Positions 18,134-27,819 of a stretch of 64,000 nucleotides of DNA are shown in pieces. Location: NCBI GenBank assembly GCA_963737835.1, contig CAVTUH010000001.1, positions 1,488,001 through 1,552,000 of the forward strand, read 5' to 3'. The stretch comes from Palsa-1248 sp963737835. GTDB taxonomy: Bacteria > Gemmatimonadota > Gemmatimonadetes > Gemmatimonadales > Gemmatimonadaceae. Each line of letters begins with the position of its first letter. Positions within the stretch are counted from its first letter, which is position 1. A program made the position numbers and the translations under genes. The notes beneath the pieces are model-generated. The model was not told the origin of the DNA, searched no databases, and saw nothing but the letters and a program-made list of their open reading frames with translations.

Positions 18134-19581
18134 TCATGCGGCAGGGGTTTCGGACGTCATCCGATGCCAATCTGCCAGATCGCGCAACGCACGCTCCGCA
18201 AACAATTCACGCTTCCGCCGCTTGTCGCGCACGACGTCCGGCAGCTCATCGAGCAGCCCGAAGTTCGCGTTCATCGGCTGAAAATGTCGCGGATCGGCCT
18301 CGCGGAGGTAGCGGTGCAGCGCGCCCAGCATCGTCGTGGGTGGCGGGAGGATGGGCGCATCCCCGCCGAGCAGGCGGGCGAGATTGATTCCCCCGAGGAG
18401 CCCCGTGGCGGCGCTCTCGGTATACCCCTCCACTCCAGTCATCTGGCCGGCGAGCAACATGTGCGGGTCGTCTCGCAGCGAGAGGTACGGCGGTCAGAAC
18501 CGCCGGTGCGTTCACGTAGGAATTGCGATGGATCGATCCGTAGCGCAGGAACTCCGCTTCCCGCAACCCCGGGATCATTCGGAATACGCGCTGCTGGTCG
18601 GCGATGCGCAGCCGCGTTTGAAACCCGACGAGATTCCACATGCGGCCTGCCCGATCCTCGCGCCGTAACTGGACGACGGCATACGGTCTCCGGCCGGTCC
18701 GGGGATCGACGAGCCCCACAGGCTTGAGCGGACCAAAACGCAACACATCGCGGCCCCGCTGCGCCATCACCTCGACCGGCAGACACCCCTCGAAGTAGGG
18801 CACGGCATCGAACTCGTGGCGCTTGATGCTGGTCGCCGGCGCTCAGTGCGTCGATGAACGCGTCGTACTCCTCACGGGTCAACGGGCAGTTGATGTAAGC
18901 CCCCTCGCCTTGCTCCACGTCGCCCACGGCAGCGCTGTCCAACTCGGGCGCCGTCGAACCGTCGTCGGCTGTCGGCCGTCGCAGCTCCCCCGACCCCTGA
19001 CAGCTGACCCCCGACCCGCAGTTCATCGTCTCTTTGCCATAGCGCGATGCCCTGAACACCCGCTCGCGGTCCAGCGAGTCGATGTCGACCACCGGTGCGA
19101 TCGCATCGTAGAACGCGAGCGACTCGGAGCCCAGTCGCTGCCGAAGCACGGCGGCCAGCGCATCCGATGTGAGCGGCCCCGTCGCGACGATGCCGGGACT
19201 AGGGAGGCTCGCCACCTCGCGCCGCTCGACGCGAATCTGCGGGTGCATCGCGATCCGTTCTGTCACCAGAGCTGCGAACGCCTCACGGTCGACGGCCAGC
19301 GCGGTGCCACCAGGGACGCGCGCAGCATCGGCGGCGGCGAGCACCAATGAGCCCAACGCGCGCATCTCCGCTTTCAACAAGCCGTGAGCGTTCGTGAGCT
19401 CCGTGCTTTTGAACGTGTTGGAGCAAACGAGCTCTGCGAGCCGATCTGTTCGATGGGCGGGGGTCGGCTGACCGGGCCGCATCTCCGAGAGAATCACCGG
19501 GATCTGGCGTTCCGCGAGTTGCCAGGCGGCCTCACAGCCGGCCAAGCCGCCCCCAACGATGTGAACCCGATCCGAGCGCAT
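18134..19581 (-). CDS. trmFO: TrmFO, folate/FAD-dependent tRNA m5U54 methyltransferase, split by two frameshifts
   Basis: Enzyme that methylates U54 in the T-loop of tRNA using methylenetetrahydrofolate and FAD. The FAD site is VHIVGGGLAGCEAAWQLAE at the N-terminus. EMRPGQPTPAHRTDRLAELVCSNTF is the TrmFO signature. The C-terminal part has NAPAVLT, MLLAGQMTGVEGYTESAATG and ADPRHFQPMNANFG. Three frames are needed, with shifts at about 18825-18845 and about 18485-18500. In addition about 43 in-frame codons (about 18904-19032) separate SRYGK from GAYINCPLTREEYDAF, which are adjacent in the family; this part contains a G-rich repeat also seen in intergenic DNA. The start is ATG at 19581, only 27 bases from the divergent KirBac start. 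Confidence 0.9.
18978..19018. repeat. G-rich repeat (family C) inside trmFO
   Basis: On the minus strand this stretch reads as units of GGGTCGGGGGTCAG and CAGGGGTCGGGGG around an AGCT centre. Similar units occur in intergenic DNA at 31310-31407 and, more weakly, at 51074-51106. It lies within the 43-codon extra segment of trmFO and keeps the frame. Confidence 0.65.
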
Positions 19582-19608
19582 ACCGAAAGATACGAATATG
19601 TTCTGATC

Positions 19609-20679
19609 ATGGCGTTCCGCCGGAAGACCTCGCATCACGCCGCCGGTTCTCCCGATCCTCCCGATCCTCCGGGTATGCCGTCATCCCCGCTCGCGGGAGC
19701 GGCCGCCACAGACCTCGGCTTTGGGAACGTTGTCGCGACCGAGAGTCGTGTTCGGTTGATGAACCGCGACGGGTCCTTCAACGTCCGGCGCGGGAGCCGC
19801 CTCGCGGCCGTGCTCGGGGCGCCATATCACTCTCTGCTCACGATCCGGTGGCTGCCATTCCTGGGCGTTCTCGGTGCCGCCTGGCTCACGATAGCCCTGC
19901 TCTTCGCAGTGGCCTACTACATCGCGGGGCCGGCCACACTGCACGAGAACGACGCCGTCTTTCAGAACGGCAGCTTCCCACAGGCGTTCTTCTTCAGCGT
20001 CCAGACGTTCGCGACGATCGGGTTCGGCGTGATCGTCCCGCGCTCGCGAACGGCCAACGTGCTCGTGCTTCTCGAGTCGTTCACCGCTCTCGCGAGCATC
20101 GGCCTCGCGACCGGCATCATCTTCGCGCGCTTCTCTCGACCCATTCCCCGCATCCGCTTCAGTCGGCAGGCGTTGATGGCCCCTTACCGTGGCGGCGCCG
20201 GCTTCATGTTCCGAATCGTGAACGCGGGGCGCAACGAGATCACCAACATCCAGGCGAGCGTCACGCTGGCTCGCTTCGAGATCGTCAACGGCGTGCGCAC
20301 GCGGACCTTCAACTTGCTGCCGCTCGAGCGCAACAGCGTCGTGTTCTTCTCGCTGTCGTGGACGATCGTACACCCCATCGATGAGACGAGCCCGCTCCGC
20401 GGAGTGACACGCGAGGAGTTGCTCAAGTCGGAAGCGGAGTTCCTGGTGCTTCTATCAGGAACCGACGAGACTTTCTTCCAGACCGTGACAATTCGCGGGT
20501 CCTATACTGCCGCGGAAGTCGCCTGGGGCCGAAAGTTCGCGAACATCTTCCTGGATCCGACGTCGAGTGGCGTCGTCCGCATCGATTTGGGTCGCCTGGA
20601 TGAGAGCGAGCCGGCTTCCCTTCCGCCGATGGGCGGGCACCTGGATCCCGAAGTGTTCCTTGGGACGGCCAAGCAATGA
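19609..20679 (+). CDS. KirBac-type inward-rectifier potassium channel
   Basis: A 356-residue potassium channel. The slide-helix signature LMNRDGSFNVRRGS is at residues 50-63. Outer helix is about 81-106, a pore helix precedes the filter ATIGFG (Thr136 to Gly140), and the inner helix is about 150-173 ending in FARFSRP. The C-terminal cytoplasmic immunoglobulin-like domain has FMFRIVNAGRNEITNIQA and SLSWTIVHPIDETSPL, both typical of Kir proteins. The filter is TIGFG rather than the more common TVGYG or TIGYG. The start at 19609 lies 27 bases from the divergent trmFO start, so its promoter must overlap trmFO. An internal ATG at 19675 is an alternative start. The gene interrupts the trmFO-topA order on the opposite strand. 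Confidence 0.92.
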   Translation: MAFRRKTSHHAAGSPDPPDPPGMPSSPLAGAAATDLGFGNVVATESRVRLMNRDGSFNVRRGSRLAAVLGAPYHSLLTIRWLPFLGVLGAAWLTIALLFAVAYYIAGPATLHENDAVFQNGSFPQAFFFSVQTFATIGFGVIVPRSRTANVLVLLESFTALASIGLATGIIFARFSRPIPRIRFSRQALMAPYRGGAGFMFRIVNAGRNEITNIQASVTLARFEIVNGVRTRTFNLLPLERNSVVFFSLSWTIVHPIDETSPLRGVTREELLKSEAEFLVLLSGTDETFFQTVTIRGSYTAAEVAWGRKFANIFLDPTSSGVVRIDLGRLDESEPASLPPMGGHLDPEVFLGTAKQ

Positions 20680-20686
20680 CGAGCCG

Positions 20687-23194
20687 TCAGGCCGGCACCC
20701 GCTCCGGTTCCGCCGTTTCAGGCTTCGCCTGCACATCCCACTCGTTGGCGCACTTCAGGCACTTGCGGTACTCGCCGCGCGACTTGGTGAACTTCGCCTC
20801 CGCGCCTTCGTATCCGCATTCCGGGCAATGTTCGCGCACCGGCTTGTCCCACGCCACGAAATCGCAATTCGGGATAGTTGCTCGCATCCGTAGAAGATCT
20901 TGCCACGCTTCTTGGATCGGCGCGCGGCGAGCTCGCCGCCATCCTTGGGGCACATGACGCCCGTCGGCATGGAGCGCGTGCCGCGGCACTTCGGGAACCG
21001 ACTGCAGCCGAGGAAGTCGCCGGTGCGACCCCCACGCTTGAGCATGGGTGCGCCGCACTCGTGGCAGATGTAGTTGGTCGGCTCCGCAGGCTTGCGGTCG
21101 CGCCCGAGCGGGCGCGTGTGCTTGCACTTCTTGGGATGGTTCTCGCACGCGAGGAATGGCCCGAAGAAGCCGCCCTTGGCCACGAGCTTGCCGCCACAGT
21201 CCGGGCATTTTTCGTTTGCGCACGGCTGAGAGGTCGTGCGCAGCCGCGATGAGGCGGCCGACATCGACCTTGTCCAGCGAGATCGCGAACGGACCGTAGA
21301 AGTCCTTGAGCACGCGCTGCCACGTGCGCTGCCCTTCCTCGATCTTGTCGAGCTCTCCTTCCATCTCGGACGTGAAGCCGACGTTGAACACGTCGGGGAA
21401 CTGCTTCACCATGACCTTCTCGACGCTCTCGCCCAACGGGGTCGGGAAAAACCGCCGCTGCTCGAGCTGAGCGTAGCGCCGGTCCACCAGCGTCGAGATG
21501 ATCGACGCATAGGTCGACGGACGGCCAATGCCCAAGCGCTCGAGCTCCTTGACCAGACTGGCCTCGGAGAAGCGGGGTGGGGGCTCGGTGAAGTGTTGCA
21601 CGGGAGTGACCGCGCGCACGGGGACGCGCTCGCCCTGCTGGATCTCGGGCAGCGCCTGCTCGTCCTCGAGCGTCCGACCTTCGTGTGATTCCCGCCCCTC
21701 GCGATACACGGCGAGGAAGCCGCGGAACTTGATCACACTTCCCGTAGAGCGGAATTGATAGTCGCCCAGGTCGAAGTCGACCGTCGTCGTGTCGAAGACG
21801 GCGGGCGCCATCTGGGACGCCATGAAACGCTGCCACACGAGCTGGTAGAGCTTGAGCTGGTCCTCCGACAAGTGCGGCTGCACGAGCTCGGGGCGGCGCG
21901 TCACATCGGTCGGCCGGACCGCCTCGTGCGCGTCCTGCGTGTTCTTTCCAGAGTCGCTGAACAGTCGAGGCGCCTCGGCCAGAAAGCTCGCGCCGAACAT
22001 CGTCTCAATGTGCTCCCGGGCCTGCGTCGCGGCCGTCTCGGACACTCGGGTCGAGTCGGTCCGCATGTACGTAATGAGACCGACCGCTCCGTCAGGGCCG
22101 AGATCGATGCCTTCATACAGGTCCTGCGCCAGCCGCATCGTGCGCTTGGAACCGAAGCCCAGCTTCTTCGCCGCTTCCTGCTGCAACGTGCTGGTCGTGA
22201 AGGGAGCTTGCGGATTCTTGCGTCGCGCGCGCCGCTTGACTTCCGTCACCGGGAACACGCCGATGGCGTCGGCCACATCGTCGACCGCGCCGTTCATCGA
22301 GCCACGGAGCTCGGCCGCGGCCGCACGCACCGTCTCGACGATGCGCGCGGCTTCGTGCTCGTTATGGATCTCCGGCTTCTTGCCGGCGATTTGATGGAGC
22401 CGAGCCGTGAACTTCTGATCCTCCTTCTCGAGCTCGGCGCCGACGGTCCAGTACTCGACGGCCTTGAAGGCACGGATCTCCCGCTCGCGCTCCACCAGCA
22501 GCCGCAACGCAACCGTCTGCACGCGCCCCGCGGACAGGCCTTTCTTCACGGTTTTCCAGAGCACGGGACTGGCCTTGTATCCGACCAATCGGTCGAGCAC
22601 GCGCCGCGCCTGCTGCGCGTTCACCTTGCGCTCGTCGATGCCGCCCGCGTTCGCCAGCGCGCGTTGCACGGCATCCTTCGTCACTTCGTGGAAGAGCGCC
22701 CGTCGAATCGGAACCGATCCCGACTTCCGCGCGATCTGACCGGCGACGTGCCACGCGATGGCTTCGCCCTCGCGATCCGGGTCGGTGGCGAGGTAGATCT
22801 CTCGCGAGTCCTTGGCGGCGTCGCGCAACTCCGCCAGCGTCTTCTCCTTGCCGGCAATCGTCACGTATTCTGGCTTGAACCCGTGATCGACATCGACGCC
22901 GAGTTTCTTCTGGGGCAGGTCGCGGACGTGCCCAACGGTCGCCTTCACGCGATAACCGCGACCCAGGTACTTGCTGATCGTTCTCGCCTTGGCCGGTGAT
23001 TCGACGATGACGAGCGCCGTCGTCCCCGGCGGAGGCGGTGGCAGAATCGCTTCGACGCTGCGACGACCGCCGCGGCCGCGAGCCGTCCGCCCCGTTTTAT
23101 TCGATGCACGCGCGCGCCCAGTCGCGGCGCCTTTCGGCGTCGACGACTGCGCAGCTTGTACGCGTTTGCCTGCTCGTTTCTTCGTTGTTGCCAT
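20687..23194 (-). CDS. topA: DNA topoisomerase I, with two compensating frameshifts near the C-terminus
   Basis: Type IA topoisomerase that relaxes negative supercoils. After a basic low-complexity N-terminus comes the TOPRIM domain (ALVIVESPAKARTISKYLG, then YLATDPDREGEAIAWH). The catalytic Tyr lies in LITYMRTDSTRVS. The middle domains are intact (NAQQARRVLDRLVGYKASP, GRPSTYASIISTL). After about 21235 the frame shifts, the zinc-ribbon tail continues in another frame (CPDCGGKL, CHECGAPMLKRGGRTGDFLG), and near 20880 it returns to the first frame for HCPECGYEGAEAKF and the stop. Several CxxC zinc ribbons are thus present. The start at 23194 (MATTKKRAGK) is preferred to an ATG 33 bases upstream. 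The two shifts are probably sequencing errors in an essential gene. Confidence 0.93.
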   Translation of the reverse strand: MATTKKRAGKRVQAAQSSTPKGAATGRARASNKTGRTARGRGGRRSVEAILPPPPPGTTALVIVESPAKARTISKYLGRGYRVKATVGHVRDLPQKKLGVDVDHGFKPEYVTIAGKEKTLAELRDAAKDSREIYLATDPDREGEAIAWHVAGQIARKSGSVPIRRALFHEVTKDAVQRALANAGGIDERKVNAQQARRVLDRLVGYKASPVLWKTVKKGLSAGRVQTVALRLLVEREREIRAFKAVEYWTVGAELEKEDQKFTARLHQIAGKKPEIHNEHEAARIVETVRAAAAELRGSMNGAVDDVADAIGVFPVTEVKRRARRKNPQAPFTTSTLQQEAAKKLGFGSKRTMRLAQDLYEGIDLGPDGAVGLITYMRTDSTRVSETAATQAREHIETMFGASFLAEAPRLFSDSGKNTQDAHEAVRPTDVTRRPELVQPHLSEDQLKLYQLVWQRFMASQMAPAVFDTTTVDFDLGDYQFRSTGSVIKFRGFLAVYREGRESHEGRTLEDEQALPEIQQGERVPVRAVTPVQHFTEPPPRFSEASLVKELERLGIGRPSTYASIISTLVDRRYAQLEQRRFFPTPLGESVEKVMVKQFPDVFNVGFTSEMEGELDKIEEGQRTWQRVLKDFYGPFAISLDKVDVGRLIAAAHDLSAVRKRKMPGLWRQARGQGRLLRAIPRVREPSQEVQAHAPARARPQACGADQLHLPRVRRTHAQAWGSHRRLPRLQSVPEVPRHALHADGRHVPQGWRRARRAPIQEAWQDLLRMRATIPNCDFVAWDKPVREHCPECGYEGAEAKFTKSRGEYRKCLKCANEWDVQAKPETAEPERVPA

Positions 23195-23357
23195 AGTCCT
23201 TGAATACGACTCGTTCGTTCCCTGCACATTCAGGTGACACCGTCATTCGCGCGTCCGCGTCGCCCTCCTCGGGCTGACGATAGTAGCACAACGTGCGTTA
23301 ATGGTGTACCCGCCTCAGCCTCTGGCGGACCCAAAGGCGCACCACCATCGCTCCCGA

Positions 23358-23591
23358 CTAGTGCACCGTCGGGTGTTCAGGTCCTGGTCCGTCCTCGTAG
23401 CCCGCCCCTTCCATTACCGAGCGCAAATCGTCCAGCGCAATCCGTCCATCAACCTGCGCCATCGCCCGGTCGATCAATTGCTCGAGCTCTGCCGCATTGA
23501 GAAGTCCCGAACCGCTCAGCGAGAGCAGATGTCCCCACGCCTCTGGGGCAAAGCGGCCCCGTTCGTGGGGACCCAACACGCGAAACGTCAT
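23358..23591 (-). CDS. Smg/DUF494-like small protein
   Basis: A 77-residue protein that matches the C-terminal half of the Smg (DUF494) family (FRVLGPHERGRFAPEAWGHL, then GLLNAAELEQLIDRAMAQ). Family members are usually about 150 residues, so this one is short. In many bacteria smg lies beside topA and dprA, and here it is directly upstream of topA on the same strand, which supports the call. The molecular function of Smg is not established. Confidence 0.7.
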   Translation of the reverse strand: MTFRVLGPHERGRFAPEAWGHLLSLSGSGLLNAAELEQLIDRAMAQVDGRIALDDLRSVMEGAGYEDGPGPEHPTVH

Positions 23592-23763
23592 AGCGGCACC
23601 ACCCTATCTAGCTCCTCCCTTCCATCCCTTATATCCGACGACTGCAATGATGGTTCGGCACGGCAGAGCTCGGCAGCCAGCCGGGCCGGCTCCGCGCGGC
23701 CTGCGTTCGAGTCACGCACGCAGGCTTGCAATCCTCCGGCCGTTCCGTACCCCCCGACCATCC

Positions 23764-24312
23764 TCATAGACACGATTCGTCCTTGATCAGAGCCAGCAGT
23801 TTGTCCATAACAGCCTGTCTAGTAAGCACTTGCGTATCTACCACCCAATCAGCTCCTTCGTAGGCCTTTTGGCGGCCATCTAATAATCTCTCGAGCGCAG
23901 CCTCGGCACCGTCGCGCAGCAGAGGCCGCAGATGCGCCGAACGATGTAGACGGCGCGCTGCGGACGCCGGATCGACCTTGAGATAGGTGAGACGTGCCGG
24001 TGGTCGCAAGAGCGCGACGGTCTCCGGTACGGTCACCCACCCACCGCCGGTCGCCACGATGGACGGGGGCGCTTGCCGAACTCTAAGCGTTGCTTCGCGC
24101 TCGAGGGCCCGAAAGTGTTCCTCACCATCCGTCGCGAAGATCGTCGCGATCGGCCTCCCGGCGTGCCGGACCACGTCCTCGTCGAGATCGATGAAGGGGC
24201 ACTCGAGTAGTCTGGCGAGAGCGGACCCGACCGTCGTCTTGCCCGCCCCGGGCAACCCAACAAGCACGATATGCGTGCGCAGCCTCAACGGGTCAGTCAC
24301 CTGACTCGCCAT
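23764..24312 (-). CDS. aroK: shikimate kinase
   Basis: A 182-residue kinase that phosphorylates shikimate in aromatic amino-acid synthesis. Walker A is GLPGAGKT (19-26), followed by the family motif FIDLDEDVVRHAG, FRALEREATL and the substrate-binding ATGGGWV. A lid region with LRPLLRD follows. The start at 24312 (MASQVTDPLRL) is preferred because longer versions run into aroC. It lies 76 bases after aroC, the next enzyme but one in the same pathway. Confidence 0.94.
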   Translation of the reverse strand: MASQVTDPLRLRTHIVLVGLPGAGKTTVGSALARLLECPFIDLDEDVVRHAGRPIATIFATDGEEHFRALEREATLRVRQAPPSIVATGGGWVTVPETVALLRPPARLTYLKVDPASAARRLHRSAHLRPLLRDGAEAALERLLDGRQKAYEGADWVVDTQVLTRQAVMDKLLALIKDESCL

Positions 24313-24388
24313 GGCTCCCGCCGCAAGCGCGACGTCGACCGCATCCCGCCCGTCCGGAGACACGCTGCCCGCCGGTTCTGCGGCCGCC

Positions 24389-25654
24389 CTAGTCGGCCAT
24401 GCGCCCGGCCACCTGGGCCAGGTATCCCTCGTAGTTCCGTCGTAGCTCACCCAGGGAGTCGCCCCCGAACTTCTCGAGAAACGCCTGCGTCATCACGAAC
24501 GCGACCATCGCTTCCGCGATCACACCCATCGCAGGCACCGCAGTAACGTCGCTCCGTTCGGCGACCGCAGTCGCCGACGCGCGGGTCGCCGTATCGATCG
24601 TGCCCAGTGGCCGCATGAGCGTACTGATCGGCTTCATTGCTACACGAAGCACGAGCGGCTCGCCAGTGGTCATGCCGCCTTCGAGTCCACCCGCGCGGTT
24701 GGTGCGCCGCCTGACGAAGCCAGTCTTGGGACGGTCGGGCGCGAGCTCGATTTCGTCGTGCACCTCAGCTCCCGTCCGGCGCGCCGCTTCGAAACCGATC
24801 CCCATCTCCACGCCCTTCACCGCGGGTATCGAGAGGAGCGCGGCGCCGAGCCTGCCGTCCAGCTTCCGGTGCCACGCGACATGCGATCCCAGTCCTACGG
24901 GCAGTCCATCGCACACCACCTCGCAGATCCCGCCGAGTGTGTTGCCCTCGCGCTTCACGGCATCGATGCGCTCGATCATCCGCTGCTCGGCGTCACGGTC
25001 CAACGTGCGCAGCGGTGATGCATCCGCCGCCGCGTTGATGTCTGGCGGCAGCACGTGCGGGCGCATCGCGTCGATGCCACCGAGGTGCACCAGATGACTG
25101 CCGACCGTAATGTCGAACTCGCGCAGCAGCCGCCGGCACACAGCGCCGGCCGCGACGCGCGCCGTCGTCTCTCGTGCGGACGCGCGCTCGAGGATATCAC
25201 GCGCGTCGTCGCGATCATACTTGAGTACTCCCGCGAGGTCGGCATGGCCCGGCCTCGGCCGAGTCACCGCACGCGCGCGCGGCGCCCGCCGAGCACGAGC
25301 GGCGCCGGCCGTCTCGACCGGGCTTGGGCCATCCGCGTGCGCTCCGACCTCGCCGAGCGCCTGGTCTTCCGAGCGCGGCGCGGGGTCCATGATGTGTTGC
25401 CAGTTCGCCCAGTCACGGTTTCGAATGTACATCGCGATCGGAGACCCGAGCGTCTCACCGGCGCGGACGCCGGCGAGGAACTCCACGGTATCGTGCTCGA
25501 TCTGCATGCGCCGCCCGCGCCCGTAGCCCTGCTGCCGTCGCGCCAAGTCGGCGTCGACGTCGGCCGCCAGGAGCGGCACACCTGCTGGCATCCCGTCGAG
25601 GATGCTGATCAGCGCGGGGCCGTGTGATTCGCCTGCGGTGGTGAAGGTGAGCAA
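24389..25654 (-). CDS. aroC: chorismate synthase
   Basis: A 421-residue FMN-dependent enzyme that makes chorismate from EPSP. The N-terminal signature TTAGESHGPALISILDGMPAG is present in pieces, then ARRQQGYGRGRRMQIE, RPRPGHADLAGVLKYDRDDARDILERASARETTARVA (split over the family's second signature), and the third signature NRAGGLEGGMTTGEPLVLRV. A somewhat long Ala/Arg-rich segment before the GHADLAG motif accounts for the length above 400. The frame is intact. aroK follows, so the two shikimate-pathway genes form a pair. Confidence 0.96.
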   Translation of the reverse strand: MLTFTTAGESHGPALISILDGMPAGVPLLAADVDADLARRQQGYGRGRRMQIEHDTVEFLAGVRAGETLGSPIAMYIRNRDWANWQHIMDPAPRSEDQALGEVGAHADGPSPVETAGAARARRAPRARAVTRPRPGHADLAGVLKYDRDDARDILERASARETTARVAAGAVCRRLLREFDITVGSHLVHLGGIDAMRPHVLPPDINAAADASPLRTLDRDAEQRMIERIDAVKREGNTLGGICEVVCDGLPVGLGSHVAWHRKLDGRLGAALLSIPAVKGVEMGIGFEAARRTGAEVHDEIELAPDRPKTGFVRRRTNRAGGLEGGMTTGEPLVLRVAMKPISTLMRPLGTIDTATRASATAVAERSDVTAVPAMGVIAEAMVAFVMTQAFLEKFGGDSLGELRRNYEGYLAQVAGRMAD

Positions 25655-25676
25655 CGGCGACTGCGGGGTCAGGGGC

Positions 25677-25809
25677 CGCGGGCGCTAAAAAGCGCCCGAG
25701 AAAGGAGAAGGGCAGAAAGTAGAAAGTAGACAACTGCGCGGCTTTTCGCAGTCGTCTACTTTCTCCTCCCTGTGCTTCTACTCTCTCGGGCGCTTTAGCG
25801 CCCGCGCCC
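25677..25809. repeat. large nested palindrome between pilQ and aroC (family D)
   Basis: Two arms of about 62 bases (25677-25738 and 25747-25809) are imperfect inverse copies separated by about 8 bases. Each arm holds its own small hairpin, GGGCGCT then AGCGCCC. The centre pairs GTAGAC with GTCTAC and CTGCG with CGCAG. The last base touches the pilQ stop. It probably ends the pilMNOPQ transcript, but the double structure is much more elaborate than a simple terminator. Confidence 0.85.
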
Positions 25810-27819
25810 TACCTCATCCGCACCGCGTCGTTGGTGCCGATCACGCGGGGCGTGATCAGGATCAGCAGGTCCTGTTTCTCATCCGTTGTCTGCGTCTGCG
25901 AGAAGAGCGACCCGACGAGCGGGAGCTCACCCAGCAGCGGAATGGAGTTCTTGGACTTCGTGACCGTGGTCTCGGTCAGACCGCCGATGACGGCCGTCTC
26001 ACCGTCGCTGACGAGCAGCTTCGTGTCCGCCGCGCGCTTGAAGAAGTTGTATCCGAGATCTCCACCGACCTGCTGCAGCTGCGACTGTTCGGCGTGGAGC
26101 TGCATCAAGATCTGGCCGTCTCTCGTGATGTGCGGCGTGACCGACAGAATGATACCCGACTCCTTCCACTGTACCGTCGCGACCGGTGGTCCAGCGGCCC
26201 CGCTGGCACTCGCGTCGATCACGCGGATCGGCGTCTCTTCACCGACCTGGATCTGCGCCAATCGATTGTCGAGTGTGACGACGCTCGGCTCCGCCTGCAC
26301 GTCCGACAGCTGGAGCGACGCCGTCGCGTCGATGAACGAGGTCAGCGAGAACTTCCCGACGGCAGCGGTATAGAGGAGATTGAGCGCGGCTCCCAATTGG
26401 TACGGCCGTGCGGCGTTGGAGACCGCGGCAAGTGAATTGCCTCCGATATTGACCGCCGTGACGTTGCTGGGGATATGGCTGCCCCGTCAGCGGGTCGATA
26501 CGCTGCACCAGGTTGTTGAAGAACGTGCCGTTGTCACCAATGTCATACGCCAGCCCGAGCGAGTTGAGCACCGTGCGGTTGACGAAGATGATCTTGGCCT
26601 TGATCGAGACCTGCGGTGTCCGAATGTCGAGGTCGCGAATGTAGTTGACGACGTCCTGCATGTGCGACTGCGCTTCGGTGATCAGCAGCGTGTTGGTCCC
26701 CGTATCGGCGACCACGTTGCCGCGCGGCTGGCACGCTTGGCTCTGTGCGGGCGCCGCGCCGGCGGCGCCGCCGCCCTGGCCGGGACCACAATCGCGGGCG
26801 AGCAGTGACTGTACCGTCTTCACGAGGCCGAAGGCGTTTGCGTAGTTCAGCGTGACGAGCTGTGTGACGAGCGGCTCGCTGGCCTGCTTGGCCTGGATGT
26901 TCTTGTAGCTGTCGACGGTGATGATTCCGTATTGGTCCTCGGACGCCGCGAGCTGCTGCGACGCGAGAATCGATTGCAGCGCGACGTCCCAGGGTTGATC
27001 GCGAACCTCGGCGGTCACCGTCCCGTTCACGTCCTTGCCGACGACGATCGTGCGGCCCGAGAACGCGGCAAACGCGGCGAGGACGTCGCGGATGTCGGAG
27101 TCCTGGTAGGTCACGGTGATGCGCGGCTGGCTCGACTGATTCCCCCGCTGGAGGAAGGTGCGGTGTCGCTCGCGCGGCGCTTCGGAGACGGAGCCCTCGG
27201 CCGTCGCGACGATGTCGGTCGTTGCGGTCGGCGTTGCAATGTTCGCACTGGTTTGCGTCCCCGCATCCTCCGCGACGGCCGCAGCCACGCGCGCGCCGGT
27301 GGACCGACCCGCATGGCCGGCATCCCACGCGGCGAAGCTGGCATTGCCGCCGTCGACCGCAAGACGCAGGTCGTGCGCCCCACGGACAATCGTGTACTCG
27401 TGTGGACCGTCCAGCTCCACGACGACCCGCACCACCCCGGCGCGGTACTGCGCGTAGCGGACGTTGGTGATACTGCCGCGTGCCACCCGGTCGTAGAAGC
27501 GAGGCGCGAGGTCCAACCTGGCACCAGTCAGATCGAGGACGAGACGATACGGTGCGGCTTCGAGAACGAAGTCCTGGGCTTGCACCGAGCTGTCGACTGC
27601 AATCACGACCTCGGCGCGTCCTGTGCCCGGAACGACACTGAGGCCGGTGACAGACGCCGCCGCGCGCGGCGGCGTCTCGTCGGACGTGGCCGGCCCTCGG
27701 TCAGTCGTTGCCGGCGTGCCCCGCAGCGTTGCGTCGCTGGGCAAAGCGAACGCAGGTGCGGGGGTTCGCCCGACTAGCGCCGCTGCCGTGACGGCGGCGA
27801 GCGTCCAAACATGCTTCAT
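25809..27819 (-). CDS. pilQ: PilQ type IV pilus secretin, one frameshift
   Basis: Outer-membrane secretin through which the pilus exits. A signal peptide (HVWTLAAVTAAALVGRTPAP) is followed by an AMIN domain (APYRLVLDLTGARLDL), an STN/N0 domain (ITVTYQDSDIRDVLAAFAAF) and an N1 domain (TNTLLITEAQSHMQDVVNYI). The secretin core is at the C-terminus (VTPHITRDGQILMQL, SDGETAVIGGLTET, IPLLGELPLVGSLF, LLILITPRVI). A single shift at about 26478-26485 separates DPLTGQPY from the continuation SNVTAVNIGGNSLAAV. The ATG overlaps the pilP stop by four bases (ATGA). It is the last gene of pilMNOPQ. Confidence 0.93.

Noticed and set aside
21755..22999. 414-codon open frame on the plus strand
   Set aside because: Antisense to topA, whose motifs are clear; composition is that of a shadow frame.
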